In this document: in pieces, positions 17,724 to 26,548 of the stretch
Numbering within the stretch: position 1 is the stretch's first letter
Layout: each line of letters begins with the position of its first letter
Assembly: GCF_013391405.1 (NCBI RefSeq)
Contig: NZ_JACBFD010000040.1
Coordinates: forward strand, 26,876-90,875
DNA: 64,000 nucleotides
Reading direction: 5' to 3'
From: Staphylococcus sp. GSSP0090
GTDB taxonomy: Bacteria > Bacillota > Bacilli > Staphylococcales > Staphylococcaceae
The notes under the pieces: generated by a model
Told to the model about the DNA's origin: nothing
What the model saw: only the letters and a program-made list of their open reading frames with translations
The model's database searches: none
Translations under genes and position numbers: made by a program

Positions 17724-18743
17724 ATGAAAAAGAATAAACCTACTTTGCATGATGTAGCAAGTGTGGCAGGTGTTTCCATTGCCACGGTATCCAATGTGTT
17801 GAACCATAAAAGTTCAGAATTAAGTGATAAAACCAAAGATAAAGTGCTGAATGCCATAGAAACATTGAATTATGAACCTAATCAATTCGCTAGAGGTTTG
17901 AAGACAGGACGATCCAATATTATTGCATTCATTGTTCCTGACCAGAATCCCTTTTTTACAGAAGTACTTACGGAGATAAGCAATGAGTGTCAAAAACACA
18001 ACTTACATGTTACCGTAGCATCTTCAGAAGAAAATGAGGACAAGCAACAGGGTTTAATAGACACATTTGTAGCACAAAATGTAAGCGCTATTATACTCGT
18101 GCCAGTAAAATCAACCTTGTCTATGAAGCGTGAATTGCTGAAAACACCGATAATGACTTTGGATAGAGAGCTTGAATCAACAAGTCTACCGTCCATAACG
18201 GTTGATAATGAAGAGGCAGCTTATATTGCTACGAAACGCGTATTAGAAAGTACATGCAAAGCGGTGGGCTTACTACTTGCGAATCCTAATATTAGCACTA
18301 CCATTGGTAGGAAGACAGGCTATGACAGGGCACTTTCTGAGTTTGATTTAAGTTCTAATCAGTCACTCATTTATTATAGTGATCAACAATTAGGTACTAA
18401 TGCTCAAATCCATAGTGGTTACAAGGCTACGAAGACTTTACTAAGTAAAGGCGTTAAGGGCATTGTTGCTACGAATCATTTATTATTGTTAGGAGCGTTA
18501 CAAGCTATAAAAGAAAGTGAAAAAGAAATAAAAAAAGATGTAATTATCGTAGGTTTTGATGATAGTTATTGGAATGAAATTTATACGCCTAAGCTTACAG
18601 TAATCTCTCAACCAGTCAAAGAAATGGGGCAGGTTGCAGCTAAAATGATTTATAAGTTGATTCAAGGTAAAGATGTGACGTCAATGAAGTTATCGACAAA
18701 ATTGATTATCCGCGAATCGTGTTCATTCAATAAAAATCCATAG
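17724..18743 (+). CDS. LacI-family regulator of the pentitol operon
   Basis: A 339-residue LacI-family repressor. The N-terminal helix-turn-helix is TLHDVASVAGVSIATVSNVL, followed by the hinge YEPNQFARGLKTGRS and a periplasmic-binding-like effector domain (from about residue 60) that should bind a sugar or polyol. I start it at ATG 17724, 4 bases after AAGGTGAG, rather than at GTG 17715, which has no site. It is transcribed in the same direction as the transporter, xylulokinase and dehydrogenase, and identical palindromes lie before it and before the transporter. I infer that a pentitol or D-xylulose-type ligand relieves repression; the ligand is not known. Confidence 0.85.
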   Translation: MKKNKPTLHDVASVAGVSIATVSNVLNHKSSELSDKTKDKVLNAIETLNYEPNQFARGLKTGRSNIIAFIVPDQNPFFTEVLTEISNECQKHNLHVTVASSEENEDKQQGLIDTFVAQNVSAIILVPVKSTLSMKRELLKTPIMTLDRELESTSLPSITVDNEEAAYIATKRVLESTCKAVGLLLANPNISTTIGRKTGYDRALSEFDLSSNQSLIYYSDQQLGTNAQIHSGYKATKTLLSKGVKGIVATNHLLLLGALQAIKESEKEIKKDVIIVGFDDSYWNEIYTPKLTVISQPVKEMGQVAAKMIYKLIQGKDVTSMKLSTKLIIRESCSFNKNP

Positions 18744-18767
18744 TCTGATGGATTTTTATTGAATGAA
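18722..18767 (+). terminator. Perfect 20-base-pair hairpin at the end of the LacI-type gene
   Basis: Arms 18722-18741 and 18748-18767 are perfectly complementary around a 6-base AGTCTG loop. The first arm contains the last codons and the first base of the stop codon of the regulator. The descending arm includes a T-rich stretch but no U-tract follows, so it may be an attenuator, an mRNA-end stabiliser or a terminator. Its last two bases overlap the operator at 18766. Confidence 0.65.
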
Positions 18768-18785
18768 ACTTAAACGTTTAAGTTT
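18766..18785. promoter_or_regulatory. LacI-type operator 2 before the pentitol transporter
   Basis: AAACTTAAACGTTTAAGTTT is a perfect 20-base palindrome whose core equals operator 1. It lies 15 bases before the AAGGGGG ribosome site of the transporter gene, so a bound repressor would block the promoter or its exit. A separate promoter is not clear; TTGAAT at 18759 is the only -35-like match nearby. Confidence 0.75.
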
Positions 18786-18815
18786 AGATGGTTAATCATA
18801 AAGGGGGAAATTAAT

Positions 18816-20108
18816 TTGGAAACTTCAAGTAATAGAATGAAAGAAAATACTTGGATGGGGATACCGCGCATTATATTTGCAGCACTTATTGCGATATTCA
18901 TTTTTATGACAGGTGATGGTATAGAACAAGCATTTTTATCAAAAAATATTGTTGATTTAGGATTTTCAGGAGGACAAGCATCACTTGTATTCACGGTATA
19001 TGGCGTCATGGTAGTTGTAGGTTCGTGGTTAGCGGCAGTCTTATCAGATGTCTATGGTCCAAGAAAGGTAATGGTTTTAGGGACAGTTATTTGGTTAGTA
19101 TTTCACATATTATTTTTAGTTTTTGGACTGGGTTTAGAGAATTACAGTATGATGTTAGTCATGTACGGTATTAGAGGTTTAGGTTATCCATTATTCTTAT
19201 ATGGATTTTTAGTTTGGGTAACCTATATTACGAATAAAGCGCGTTTGGCAACGGCGATAGGCTGGTTCTGGGCAATGTTCTCAGTCGGTATGGGTGTAAT
19301 TGGTACCTATTTACCAAGTTTCACGATTCCGCACTTAGGATTTATGGGAACACTTTGGATGTCGGTCATTTGGATCGGTGTAGGTGGATTAATCGCATTC
19401 TTTGTAGTAGGTAAGAGAAATATTAAACCTAATGCAGATAAGCCTATTAAAGAAAGATATGTAAAAGTACTTAAAGAAGTTGGCATTGTCTATAAAAATC
19501 CAGATATTATCAAAGTCTTTATAGTAAGGATTATTAATCAGCTTTCTTTATTTGGCCTAGTCGTTATTTTCCCTGTTTTATTTACAGACACGATTGGATT
19601 TACAATGCAACAATGGTTATAGACATGGGGAACGATGCATATCACTTGTATTGTTGGAGATGTTATATGGGGTATTGTAGCAGATAAAATTGGATGGAAA
19701 CGCCAAGTCATGTTATTTGGTTGTATAGGATGTGGCATTACGACGTTACTTTTCTATTATTTACCTGTATTAAGTGGCGATGTATTTGCGATTGCTATTT
19801 TATGTGCTGTACTATTTGGTATTACACAGTCAGCATTTGTTCCAATTTTTGCTATATTTACTGCATTAGAACCGGACCATATCGGAGCAACATTGTCTTC
19901 ACATAACTTAGCTGCAGGATTGAGTAATTTTGTTGCGCCAGCTATTGCAACACTTTTCTTACCAATATTTAATGAGGTTGGTGTTGTATGGGCATTTGCA
20001 ATATGTTACTTCGTGGGTGCAGTCATTACTTACTTTATAAAAGTATATCAACCGGGTATAGATGATCGTAAAGTCAGTGAAATGAATAAACAAACACAAA
20101 CTAATTAG
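18816..20108 (+). pseudogene. MFS pentitol transporter interrupted by an in-frame TAG
   Basis: The reading frame begins at TTG 18816, 8 bases after AAGGGGG, and encodes an MFS permease of about 430 residues related to ribitol/D-arabinitol transporters. A single TAG at 19620-19622 (codon 269) splits it into 268 and about 161 residues. The frame is otherwise unbroken: MQQWL, stop, TWGTMHITCIVGDVIWG, with no base gained or lost. The family motif between spans 2 and 3, SDVYGPRKVM, is intact in the first half, and WGIVADKIGWKRQV in the second. A CAG-to-TAG change would explain it. Unless the stop is read through or is a sequence error, uptake by this carrier is lost, although the two enzyme genes downstream look intact. 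ATG 19635 lacks a ribosome site. Confidence 0.85.
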
Positions 20109-20124
20109 TAAAGGAATGATTCGA

Positions 20125-21609
20125 GTGGAAGAGGTCGTTCTAGGTATCGATTTAGGTACTAGCGCAGTTAAAACAATCGCTGTCAACAAACAAGGTCAAG
20201 TCGTTGGTCAAACAAGTGAATCATTGTCATTAATTCAAACTGAACCTGGATATAACGAACAAGACCCAGATTCGTGGGTTGAAGCGGTTATGGAAAGTAT
20301 TAAAGAACTACTGGGATTAGATGAATTGAAAAACAAAAAAGTATCTGGTGTATCGTTCTCAGGGCAAATGCATGGTTTAGTGGCATTAAATAAAGAAGGT
20401 AATCCAATTAGAAATGCAATTTTATGGAATGACACGAGAACGACACAACAATGTCAATCAATCAAAGAACAATTTGGAGATACATTGTTGAAAAACCCAA
20501 TATTAGAAGGATTTACTTTACCTAAATTATTGTGGTTAAAAGAACATGAACCAACACATTGGGAAGCATTAGATGTTTTCTTATTACCTAAAGATTATGT
20601 TAGATACAAAATGACTGGTGACATTTCAATGGAATATAGTGATGCTGCAGGGACGCTATTATTGGATCCAGATACAAAACAGTGGGATAGACAAGTGGGA
20701 TCACAATTAGACATAGGGGATATTTATCCTAAGTTAATACACTCGCATGATTTTGTTGGTAATTTAACAGAAGATGTAAAAGCGGCATTAGGCCTCGAAA
20801 ATGAAATCGCTGTTTTTGCTGGCGGTGCTGATAATGCTTGTGGTGCTTTAGGTGCAGGAGTGATTAATGAAACTCAGACCTTATGTAGTATAGGCACATC
20901 CGGTGTTGTATTAACTTGTTCACAAGAAAATGAACAGTCATTAGGAAACAATATACATTATTTTAATCATGCTTTGTCGCATATGACATATAAAATGGGT
21001 GTGACACTAAGTGCAGGAGATAGTTTGAATTGGTTGAAACGGACAATGTTTGAAGATGAATCCTTTGATGATATCGTGCAACAAGCTAGTGAATCTCAAA
21101 TTGGTGCTAATGGTTTATTATTTGCGCCCTATTTACAAGGTGAGCGAACACCTCATGGTGACGCATATATAAGAGGTAGCTTTATTGGATTAAATAGTAA
21201 TACAGCGAAAGCTGATTTTGCCCGAGCAACAATTGAAGGTATCACTTATTCGCTTTATGAATCTTATCGATATATGACGCAAGCGCATACTAAACATAAC
21301 CGTGTTATTTCCATAGGAGGAGGATCTAAAAGTGATTTTTGGTTACAACTGCAAGCTGACATCTTTAATGCAGAAGTCACACCGTTGAAATATGAAGAAG
21401 GGCCAGGTATGGGGGCAGCAATGCTTGCAGCGTACGGTTTAGGATGGTTTGAATCTATGGAAGCCTGTGTAAATACATTTATTGAATATGATAAAACGTA
21501 TTATCCAAATAGTGAGAATCATAAAAAATATGAACAATATTTCAATGTTTATAGACAGATTTATGAACAAACACAGACATTAACGCAACAATTATTAAAT
21601 ATTAAATAA
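20125..21609 (+). CDS. xylB: Xylulokinase
   Basis: A 494-residue FGGY-family kinase that phosphorylates D-xylulose to D-xylulose 5-phosphate for the pentose phosphate pathway. It starts with the ATP-binding VVLGIDLGTSAVKT, has VSFSGQMHGLV and NDTRTTQQ for sugar binding, FAGGADNACGALGAG in the second domain, and a late GGGSKSDFWLQLQAD motif. I prefer GTG 20125, 9 bases after AAGGA, to ATG 20116, which touches the site and would add three residues ahead of the usual family start. It lies between the transporter and the polyol dehydrogenase; the order implies pentitol to xylulose to xylulose 5-phosphate. Confidence 0.92.
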   Translation: MEEVVLGIDLGTSAVKTIAVNKQGQVVGQTSESLSLIQTEPGYNEQDPDSWVEAVMESIKELLGLDELKNKKVSGVSFSGQMHGLVALNKEGNPIRNAILWNDTRTTQQCQSIKEQFGDTLLKNPILEGFTLPKLLWLKEHEPTHWEALDVFLLPKDYVRYKMTGDISMEYSDAAGTLLLDPDTKQWDRQVGSQLDIGDIYPKLIHSHDFVGNLTEDVKAALGLENEIAVFAGGADNACGALGAGVINETQTLCSIGTSGVVLTCSQENEQSLGNNIHYFNHALSHMTYKMGVTLSAGDSLNWLKRTMFEDESFDDIVQQASESQIGANGLLFAPYLQGERTPHGDAYIRGSFIGLNSNTAKADFARATIEGITYSLYESYRYMTQAHTKHNRVISIGGGSKSDFWLQLQADIFNAEVTPLKYEEGPGMGAAMLAAYGLGWFESMEACVNTFIEYDKTYYPNSENHKKYEQYFNVYRQIYEQTQTLTQQLLNIK

Positions 21610-21624
21610 CATAGGAGGAGTATA

Positions 21625-22698
21625 ATGATGACAAACAATACACCAGAAATGATGAATATATCATTATTAAATAAACCATTTGATATGGAAATGAAAGAAG
21701 TTAAAGTACCACAGATAGGAGCAACAGACGTCTTAGTAAAAGTTATGGCTGTAGGTGTATGTGGTTCTGACGTACATTATTATGAGCACGGACGTGTAGG
21801 AGAATTTGTAGTTGAAAAACCACTTATTCTAGGACATGAATGTTCAGGTATAGTGGCAGATGTAGGGAGCGATGTTACAAACTTTAAAGTCGGTGATAGA
21901 GTAGCTATCGAGCCTGGTGTGCCTTGTGGCGAATGTGAATATTGTAAATCAGGTAAATACAATTTATGTCCAGATGTAGAATTTCTTGCTACGCCGCCAA
22001 TTGATGGTGCATTTAGTCAATATATTAGTCATCCTGAGGGCTTTTTATTCCATATTCCAGATACATTATCATATGAAGAGGCAACACTTAATGAACCATT
22101 TTCTGTAGGTGTTCAAGCTTGTAAAAGAGCCAATGTTCAGCCAGGCTCAACAGTGGTTATTATGGGAATGGGTCCAGTTGGACTTATGGCAGTTGTAGCA
22201 GCCAAGGCATTTGGTGCTACGAAAATTATTGTATCTGATCTTGAAAAAATACGTCTTGATGAAGCATTAAAATTAGGAGCAACACATGCAATTAATATTA
22301 AAGAAGAGGACGTAGCTACACGAATAAATGAAATTACAAAAGGTAAAGGTGTAAACTATGCATTTGAAACAGCAGGAAATCCAATTGCATTACAAAATGC
22401 TTTAGCTGCTCTAAATAATGGTGGCACATTGGCCATTGTTGGTTTACCACAACAGGAAAATATTGAACTGAACATTCCTTTTATAGCAAATCATGAAATC
22501 AATATTGTAGGCATTTTTAGATATGCTAATACTTATGACATGGGTCTAGAGATGTTGGCGTCTACATCAGCAGATTTAAATACGATGTTCACAGATGCAT
22601 ACGATTTAAGTGAGGCAAAAGATGCGATGGAACAGGCGAGAACGAATAAGAGTGGATCATTAAAAGTAATGGTTTATCCTAATGGGAAACCTGAATAA
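21625..22698 (+). CDS. Zinc-dependent polyol (xylitol/sorbitol-type) dehydrogenase
   Basis: A 357-residue medium-chain dehydrogenase. Catalytic zinc ligands are in GVCGSDVHYYEHGR and LGHECSG; the structural zinc cluster is CGECEYCKSGKYNLCP. The Rossmann turn GMGPVGLMAV is followed by an acidic residue in VSDLEKIRL, which indicates NAD rather than NADP. The motifs and the neighbours point to oxidation of xylitol or D-arabinitol to D-xylulose, the xylulokinase substrate; sorbitol to fructose is an alternative. AGGAGG precedes tandem ATG codons at 21625 and 21628. It is the last gene of the unit, followed by a strong terminator. Confidence 0.85.
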   Translation: MMTNNTPEMMNISLLNKPFDMEMKEVKVPQIGATDVLVKVMAVGVCGSDVHYYEHGRVGEFVVEKPLILGHECSGIVADVGSDVTNFKVGDRVAIEPGVPCGECEYCKSGKYNLCPDVEFLATPPIDGAFSQYISHPEGFLFHIPDTLSYEEATLNEPFSVGVQACKRANVQPGSTVVIMGMGPVGLMAVVAAKAFGATKIIVSDLEKIRLDEALKLGATHAINIKEEDVATRINEITKGKGVNYAFETAGNPIALQNALAALNNGGTLAIVGLPQQENIELNIPFIANHEINIVGIFRYANTYDMGLEMLASTSADLNTMFTDAYDLSEAKDAMEQARTNKSGSLKVMVYPNGKPE

Positions 22699-22714
22699 AA
22701 TTGAAGATATATAG

Positions 22715-22757
22715 AAGAACTAAAGTCACAGCCTGAATGTGACTTTAGTTCTTTTTT
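22715..22757 (+). terminator. Terminator of the pentitol operon
   Basis: AAGAACTAAAGTCACA pairs perfectly with TGTGACTTTAGTTCTT across a 7-base loop and is followed by more T. Right after it, AATGTACG (22758-22765) and CGTACATT (22776-22783) form another inverted repeat of unknown use. The rest of 22784-23044 shows no gene. Confidence 0.9.
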
Positions 22758-23044
22758 AATGTACGAACAATTAAGCGTACATTTTAAGAATGCAGTTTTA
22801 TATCCTAGATTAAAATGGGTGCAAAAAGTTTAATTCTGGGAATGGAATATAACTATGATAATTAACGGCACATCACAAGCCTTGATATAAACACACGCAT
22901 TCTATAAGGATATTATATAACTTTTAATGTATCATTACAATATTGAATCAAAAACATTTTAAAGACATTAAAATTTTAATTGTGATAAATAAGCATTGTT
23001 TTGTAACGCTTTATTAAAAGGCTGTATGGTTAGTAAGGGAACAC

Positions 23045-23308
23045 TTATTTACTTTTTAAATATAAATCAATTGATTTATATATGAAGAGTAAACAAGAAA
23101 TTATTAAAAATAATGTAAACAATCCGTTAAATACTGAATTACTAAAGATATTAATGAAAGTCATTTGACTCAATGCGATTAAAAATACAGAACCAGTAGT
23201 GTTAATTTCCAGTAAGTCGAATGAAAATAGCAGAATTGCAATGATAATTAAATATCCAAGTGCTACGAGGAACAAGTTTAATAAATCTACTAGAAACAGT
23301 TTTTTCAT
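23045..23308 (-). CDS. Small membrane protein of unknown function
   Basis: An 87-residue protein with three predicted membrane spans (roughly residues 7-27, 36-55 and 62-80) and a short basic tail. It is real by its ribosome site: GGGAGGAGG lies 9-10 bases before the ATG. I do not recognise the family. It is transcribed alone, opposite to its flanking genes, from the 23309-23550 gap. Confidence 0.6.
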   Translation of the reverse strand: MKKLFLVDLLNLFLVALGYLIIIAILLFSFDLLEINTTGSVFLIALSQMTFINIFSNSVFNGLFTLFLIISCLLFIYKSIDLYLKSK

Positions 23309-23570
23309 GTCAACCAGCCTCCTCCCTTATAATACTATAACCGTTTTTTTGAATGTGTAATGCATTTTGGTGTAATTTTACAAACTCTTAATATTTCTAT
23401 GCTGACTTAAATTAGCACAGTTATATAAAGCGCAGGATTGTATGTATTAAAAAATTAAAGCATAAGGATTAGTAAGCGATATATTTAATTTAAGTAAAAA
23501 CGGTTTCGATTTACTCAATTGGTGCTAAATAGTAAGTAAGTTTGATTTTTAGATGAAGGGGAGGTTAATG

Positions 23571-24245
23571 ATGTATAAAGCGATTATTTTTGATGTGTAT
23601 GGCACAATTTTTGATATATCATCACTTGAAAAGCATATGGACCAATTTGACGAAGCACAAGCATCTTCTATCTCACAGTTGTGGAGAAAAACACAATTAC
23701 AGCATATGTTTTTAAAACAAATTATGCAACGTTATATTACGTTTGATGATTTAACGAAAGACGCTTTGCGTTATACCTTAGATGAACATAACGTACAATA
23801 TAATCGGGAAGACATTAATCAATTATTTGATGCCTTTTTAGATTTAGATTATTTTAAAGAAATACCAAGAGTATTTTCAGATTTAAAAGATAAAAATATA
23901 GATATCGGTATTCTATCGAATGGTAATGACAGCATGTTAATGCCTTTAGTTGATAATTCGAAAATTAGTGATTATATTGACACTGTCATAAGTGTGGACG
24001 AAATAAAACAGTATAAACCTAGTCCTGCGAGCTATGCTTTAATATTAAATTATTATCACTTGAATAGAGAAGAGATTTTATTTGTCTCTTCAAATTCATG
24101 GGACATTACAGGCGCTGCAAACTTTGGGTTTGATACTGTATGGATAAATCGTAGTAAAGATTTATTTGATTATAATGGACAGTCACCTACGATGACAGTA
24201 AGCAATTTGAATGAGTTAGTAAAATGGTTAGAAATGAATAAATAA
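23571..24245 (+). CDS. HAD hydrolase, 2-haloacid dehalogenase-like
   Basis: A 224-residue haloacid dehalogenase-superfamily enzyme. The nucleophile motif is FDVYGTIFD, motif II is LSNGND, the motif III lysine is in KPSPASY, and motif IV is SSNSWDITGAANFGF, whose SSNxWD form is typical of the type II L-2-haloacid dehalogenase branch. The start is ATG 23571 (or the adjacent ATG 23568), because AAGGGGAGG at 23556-23564 is the ribosome site and the ATG at 23553 precedes it. The gene stands alone; the natural substrate is unknown and may be a phosphorylated metabolite rather than a halo-acid. Confidence 0.82.
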   Translation: MYKAIIFDVYGTIFDISSLEKHMDQFDEAQASSISQLWRKTQLQHMFLKQIMQRYITFDDLTKDALRYTLDEHNVQYNREDINQLFDAFLDLDYFKEIPRVFSDLKDKNIDIGILSNGNDSMLMPLVDNSKISDYIDTVISVDEIKQYKPSPASYALILNYYHLNREEILFVSSNSWDITGAANFGFDTVWINRSKDLFDYNGQSPTMTVSNLNELVKWLEMNK

Positions 24246-24357
24246 TTAGAGTGCTTTTTGATGACAATCGGGCATGTTTGATTTATTTAAGTTGTTATCC
24301 ACCGTCTAAGATCGAATGAAAAATGAGCAGAAGTTTACTTATGTTGCCCAATAAGAA

Positions 24358-24395
24358 AAAGCGTCTGAGATAAAAATAGATGTCTCAGACGCTTT
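24358..24395 (+). terminator. Hairpin terminator after the HAD gene
   Basis: AAAGCGTCTGAGA pairs with TCTCAGACGCTTT around an AT-rich loop. It closes the HAD gene and could also act for the converging M20 peptidase gene. Confidence 0.8.
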
Positions 24396-24480
24396 ATCGT
24401 TTAGGCATTAGATGACTGAATTGAAAATACGCTTATATCAAGCTTTTTCAAACCTAGTCATCCTTGCCTCGATTGCATAG

Positions 24481-24530
24481 GTGGGACTACGAAATCTCTA
24501 TTAGAAAAATTGATTTCTGTACCATTCCCT
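24481..24530. repeat. Degenerate staphylococcal intergenic repeat
   Basis: GTGGGACTACGAAATC and, 15 bases on, GATTTCTGTACCATTCCC resemble the widespread staphylococcal hairpin whose ends read GTGGGACxACGAAAT and ATTTCTGTCCCACTCCC. The 333-base gap 24246-24578 holds only this and the terminator before it. The start of a similar unit is seen at 301-330. The link to the known repeat is from memory and not verified. Confidence 0.45.
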
Positions 24531-24578
24531 TTTTGCAAACTTTTCTTTAATAACAAAATATTTAAAGATTGGCTTAGG

Positions 24579-25748
24579 TTATTTAAATTCATTCAAGTAT
24601 TGTGGGAACATTTGAGTGTACAGATCAATGAATGTTAAATAAGTGTCTTTATAAACATATTCATCAACTTGGTGCGCTTGTCCTGTTTCACCTGGGCCAT
24701 ACATAACAAATGAGAAATTTTCGTCTTTATCTTTCATTAAATAAGAAGCATCTGTAGTTGCTGTAGACGACGTAACTTCTAAATCTCTGTTGAAGTATTC
24801 ATCACCTAAAGATTTTGCTAATTTTAAGAAGTCATTGTCACCAGTCGTATATACAGGATCACGGTTAACATAAGGATTAACTGTAATTTCACCATTATCT
24901 TCTTTTTCAACTTTATCTTTGATACTGTTGAATAAGTTTTCGAATTTTTTATTATCATATGAAGGAATTGTACGCATGTTAAATAATGATTCTGCGTATT
25001 CAGGAATTGAATTGACTTGATCGCCGCCATTGATAATCGTTGAATTCATTGTAGGTGTTCCTAAAAGTTCACTACGAACATCAACTTTGCCATACTCAAC
25101 GTTTAAATAGTGAATAAAATCAACTAAAGGATTAATAGCGTTAAATCCTAATTCTGGCATTGAACTATGTGCTGATTTACCTTTAGAAATGACTTGGATA
25201 TCCATTGTGCCTTTATGGGTATAAACAATACCATCTTGTGAAGGCTCAGCAATTAATAATGCTTCAACATCATCCATATAGCCTTTTTCATGTAGTAAGG
25301 CAGCACCATTACTTGTAACCTCTTCACCAGCCGTAGCCATAAAGCGAATCGTACCTTGATTTAACGTGCCTGCTTCTTTAATTTCTATTAAACTAATAGC
25401 GAGTGCGGCTAATCCGGATTTCATATCAGCAGATCCACGTCCATGTAGTCTACCTTGATCATCTTCTGTCAATTTAAATGGGTCGTAGTTCCATTGATCA
25501 GTATCGCCTGTAGTCACTACATCCATATGACCTGAAACGCCAATCACAGGTTTACCGCTTCCAATTTCTGCTACCAAGTTTGCACGAGAAGATTCGTCTT
25601 CTAATTCTAAAATTTCAGATTTGATATCATGTTGTTTGAATAATTTTTGTAAATAATGTGCAACATCCAATTCTTTTTTATTTACAGATTGAATTTCAAT
25701 GATATCTGATAATATTTTTACGCGTTCGTCATTAGATAATACTGTCAT
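24579..25748 (-). CDS. M20-family metallopeptidase (ArgE/DapE type)
   Basis: A 389-residue di-zinc hydrolase of the ArgE/DapE/CPG2 family. Metal ligands and neighbours are seen in GVSGHMDVVTTGD, RGSADMKSG and TAGEEVTSNG (the Glu-Glu pair supplies the general base), with a final ligand in GPGETGQAHQVDEY. The central part, from about residue 175, is the dimerisation domain with KGKSAHSSMPELGFNAI. It removes an acyl or amino acid group from a small peptide or acylated amino acid; succinyl-diaminopimelate and acetylornithine are possible, but the gene has no pathway neighbours. AGGAGTG precedes the ATG. Confidence 0.85.
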   Translation of the reverse strand: MTVLSNDERVKILSDIIEIQSVNKKELDVAHYLQKLFKQHDIKSEILELEDESSRANLVAEIGSGKPVIGVSGHMDVVTTGDTDQWNYDPFKLTEDDQGRLHGRGSADMKSGLAALAISLIEIKEAGTLNQGTIRFMATAGEEVTSNGAALLHEKGYMDDVEALLIAEPSQDGIVYTHKGTMDIQVISKGKSAHSSMPELGFNAINPLVDFIHYLNVEYGKVDVRSELLGTPTMNSTIINGGDQVNSIPEYAESLFNMRTIPSYDNKKFENLFNSIKDKVEKEDNGEITVNPYVNRDPVYTTGDNDFLKLAKSLGDEYFNRDLEVTSSTATTDASYLMKDKDENFSFVMYGPGETGQAHQVDEYVYKDTYLTFIDLYTQMFPQYLNEFK

Positions 25749-25846
25749 GTAAACACTCCTTTAAATGATATATACAGTACTATATACCACGCCTATGCTT
25801 TTTTAAAACGCATAAGAGAGGTGAGGTAATGTTGTCATGACATGTT

Positions 25847-26338
25847 TTATTTACTTAAATCTAGTTGATAAAATGCAAGGTCTAACCATTTATCAAATTT
25901 GAAACCAACACTTTGTATCGTTCCAGCATGTTGGAAATTAAATTTTTTATGTAAATCAATACTGTTATCATTTGTTGCATCAATCCCTGCAACAAGTGTT
26001 TTATAACCTGAATGCTGTGCATGTTGAATGATTTGTTTGAGTAATTGTGAGGCAATGCCTTTACCTCGATGATGTTTATTTACATATATAGAATGTTCAA
26101 TTGAATATTGGTATGCGGGCCAATCACGGAAAGTACCATATGTAGCAAATGCGACTGCTTCACCTTGTGCTTCGTAGACAAAAATAGGTTCTTTATTTTG
26201 GGATTTATTTTCAAACCAAGCTTCACGAGATGCTAATGTCTGTGGTTTATAGGCGTATACTGCAGTTGTATTTAAAATAGCATCGTTATATATGTCCAAA
26301 ATGTTTGGCAAATCCGTTTCAGTAGCGTGTCTTATCAT
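25847..26338 (-). CDS. GNAT N-acetyltransferase, phosphinothricin-acetyltransferase-like
   Basis: A 163-residue acetyltransferase. The acetyl-CoA pyrophosphate loop is HHRGKGIASQLLKQI (about residues 94-108). The early IRHATETDLPNILDIYNDAI and YQYSIEHSIYVNKHHRG stretches and the end VGFKFDKWLDLAFYQ are characteristic of the PAT/Bar and YncA-like group, which acetylates amino groups of methionine analogues and similar compounds. ATG follows AAAGGATGG. The substrate is not defined. Confidence 0.8.
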   Translation of the reverse strand: MIRHATETDLPNILDIYNDAILNTTAVYAYKPQTLASREAWFENKSQNKEPIFVYEAQGEAVAFATYGTFRDWPAYQYSIEHSIYVNKHHRGKGIASQLLKQIIQHAQHSGYKTLVAGIDATNDNSIDLHKKFNFQHAGTIQSVGFKFDKWLDLAFYQLDLSK

Positions 26339-26548
26339 TATGTGACCATCCTTTGTTTTTATATAAATTTAACTTCATTAAACACCTAATCACAAGTTGA
26401 ATCAAATTAATGTTATAAAAGTTAACATTTAGTAGCATAATATATATTTTGGTATAGTTAGATTAAGATACATGAATGATTATAAGTTGTGCTATACTTA
26501 TTTATACTATTTGAAGAAAAGATGTTTTGGAAAAGGAGTTACATGAGC

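Noticed and set aside
19635..20108. Treating the second half of the MFS gene as an independent small transporter
   Set aside because: ATG 19635 has no ribosome site and the frame is continuous with the first half across the TAG; it is the rest of one broken gene.
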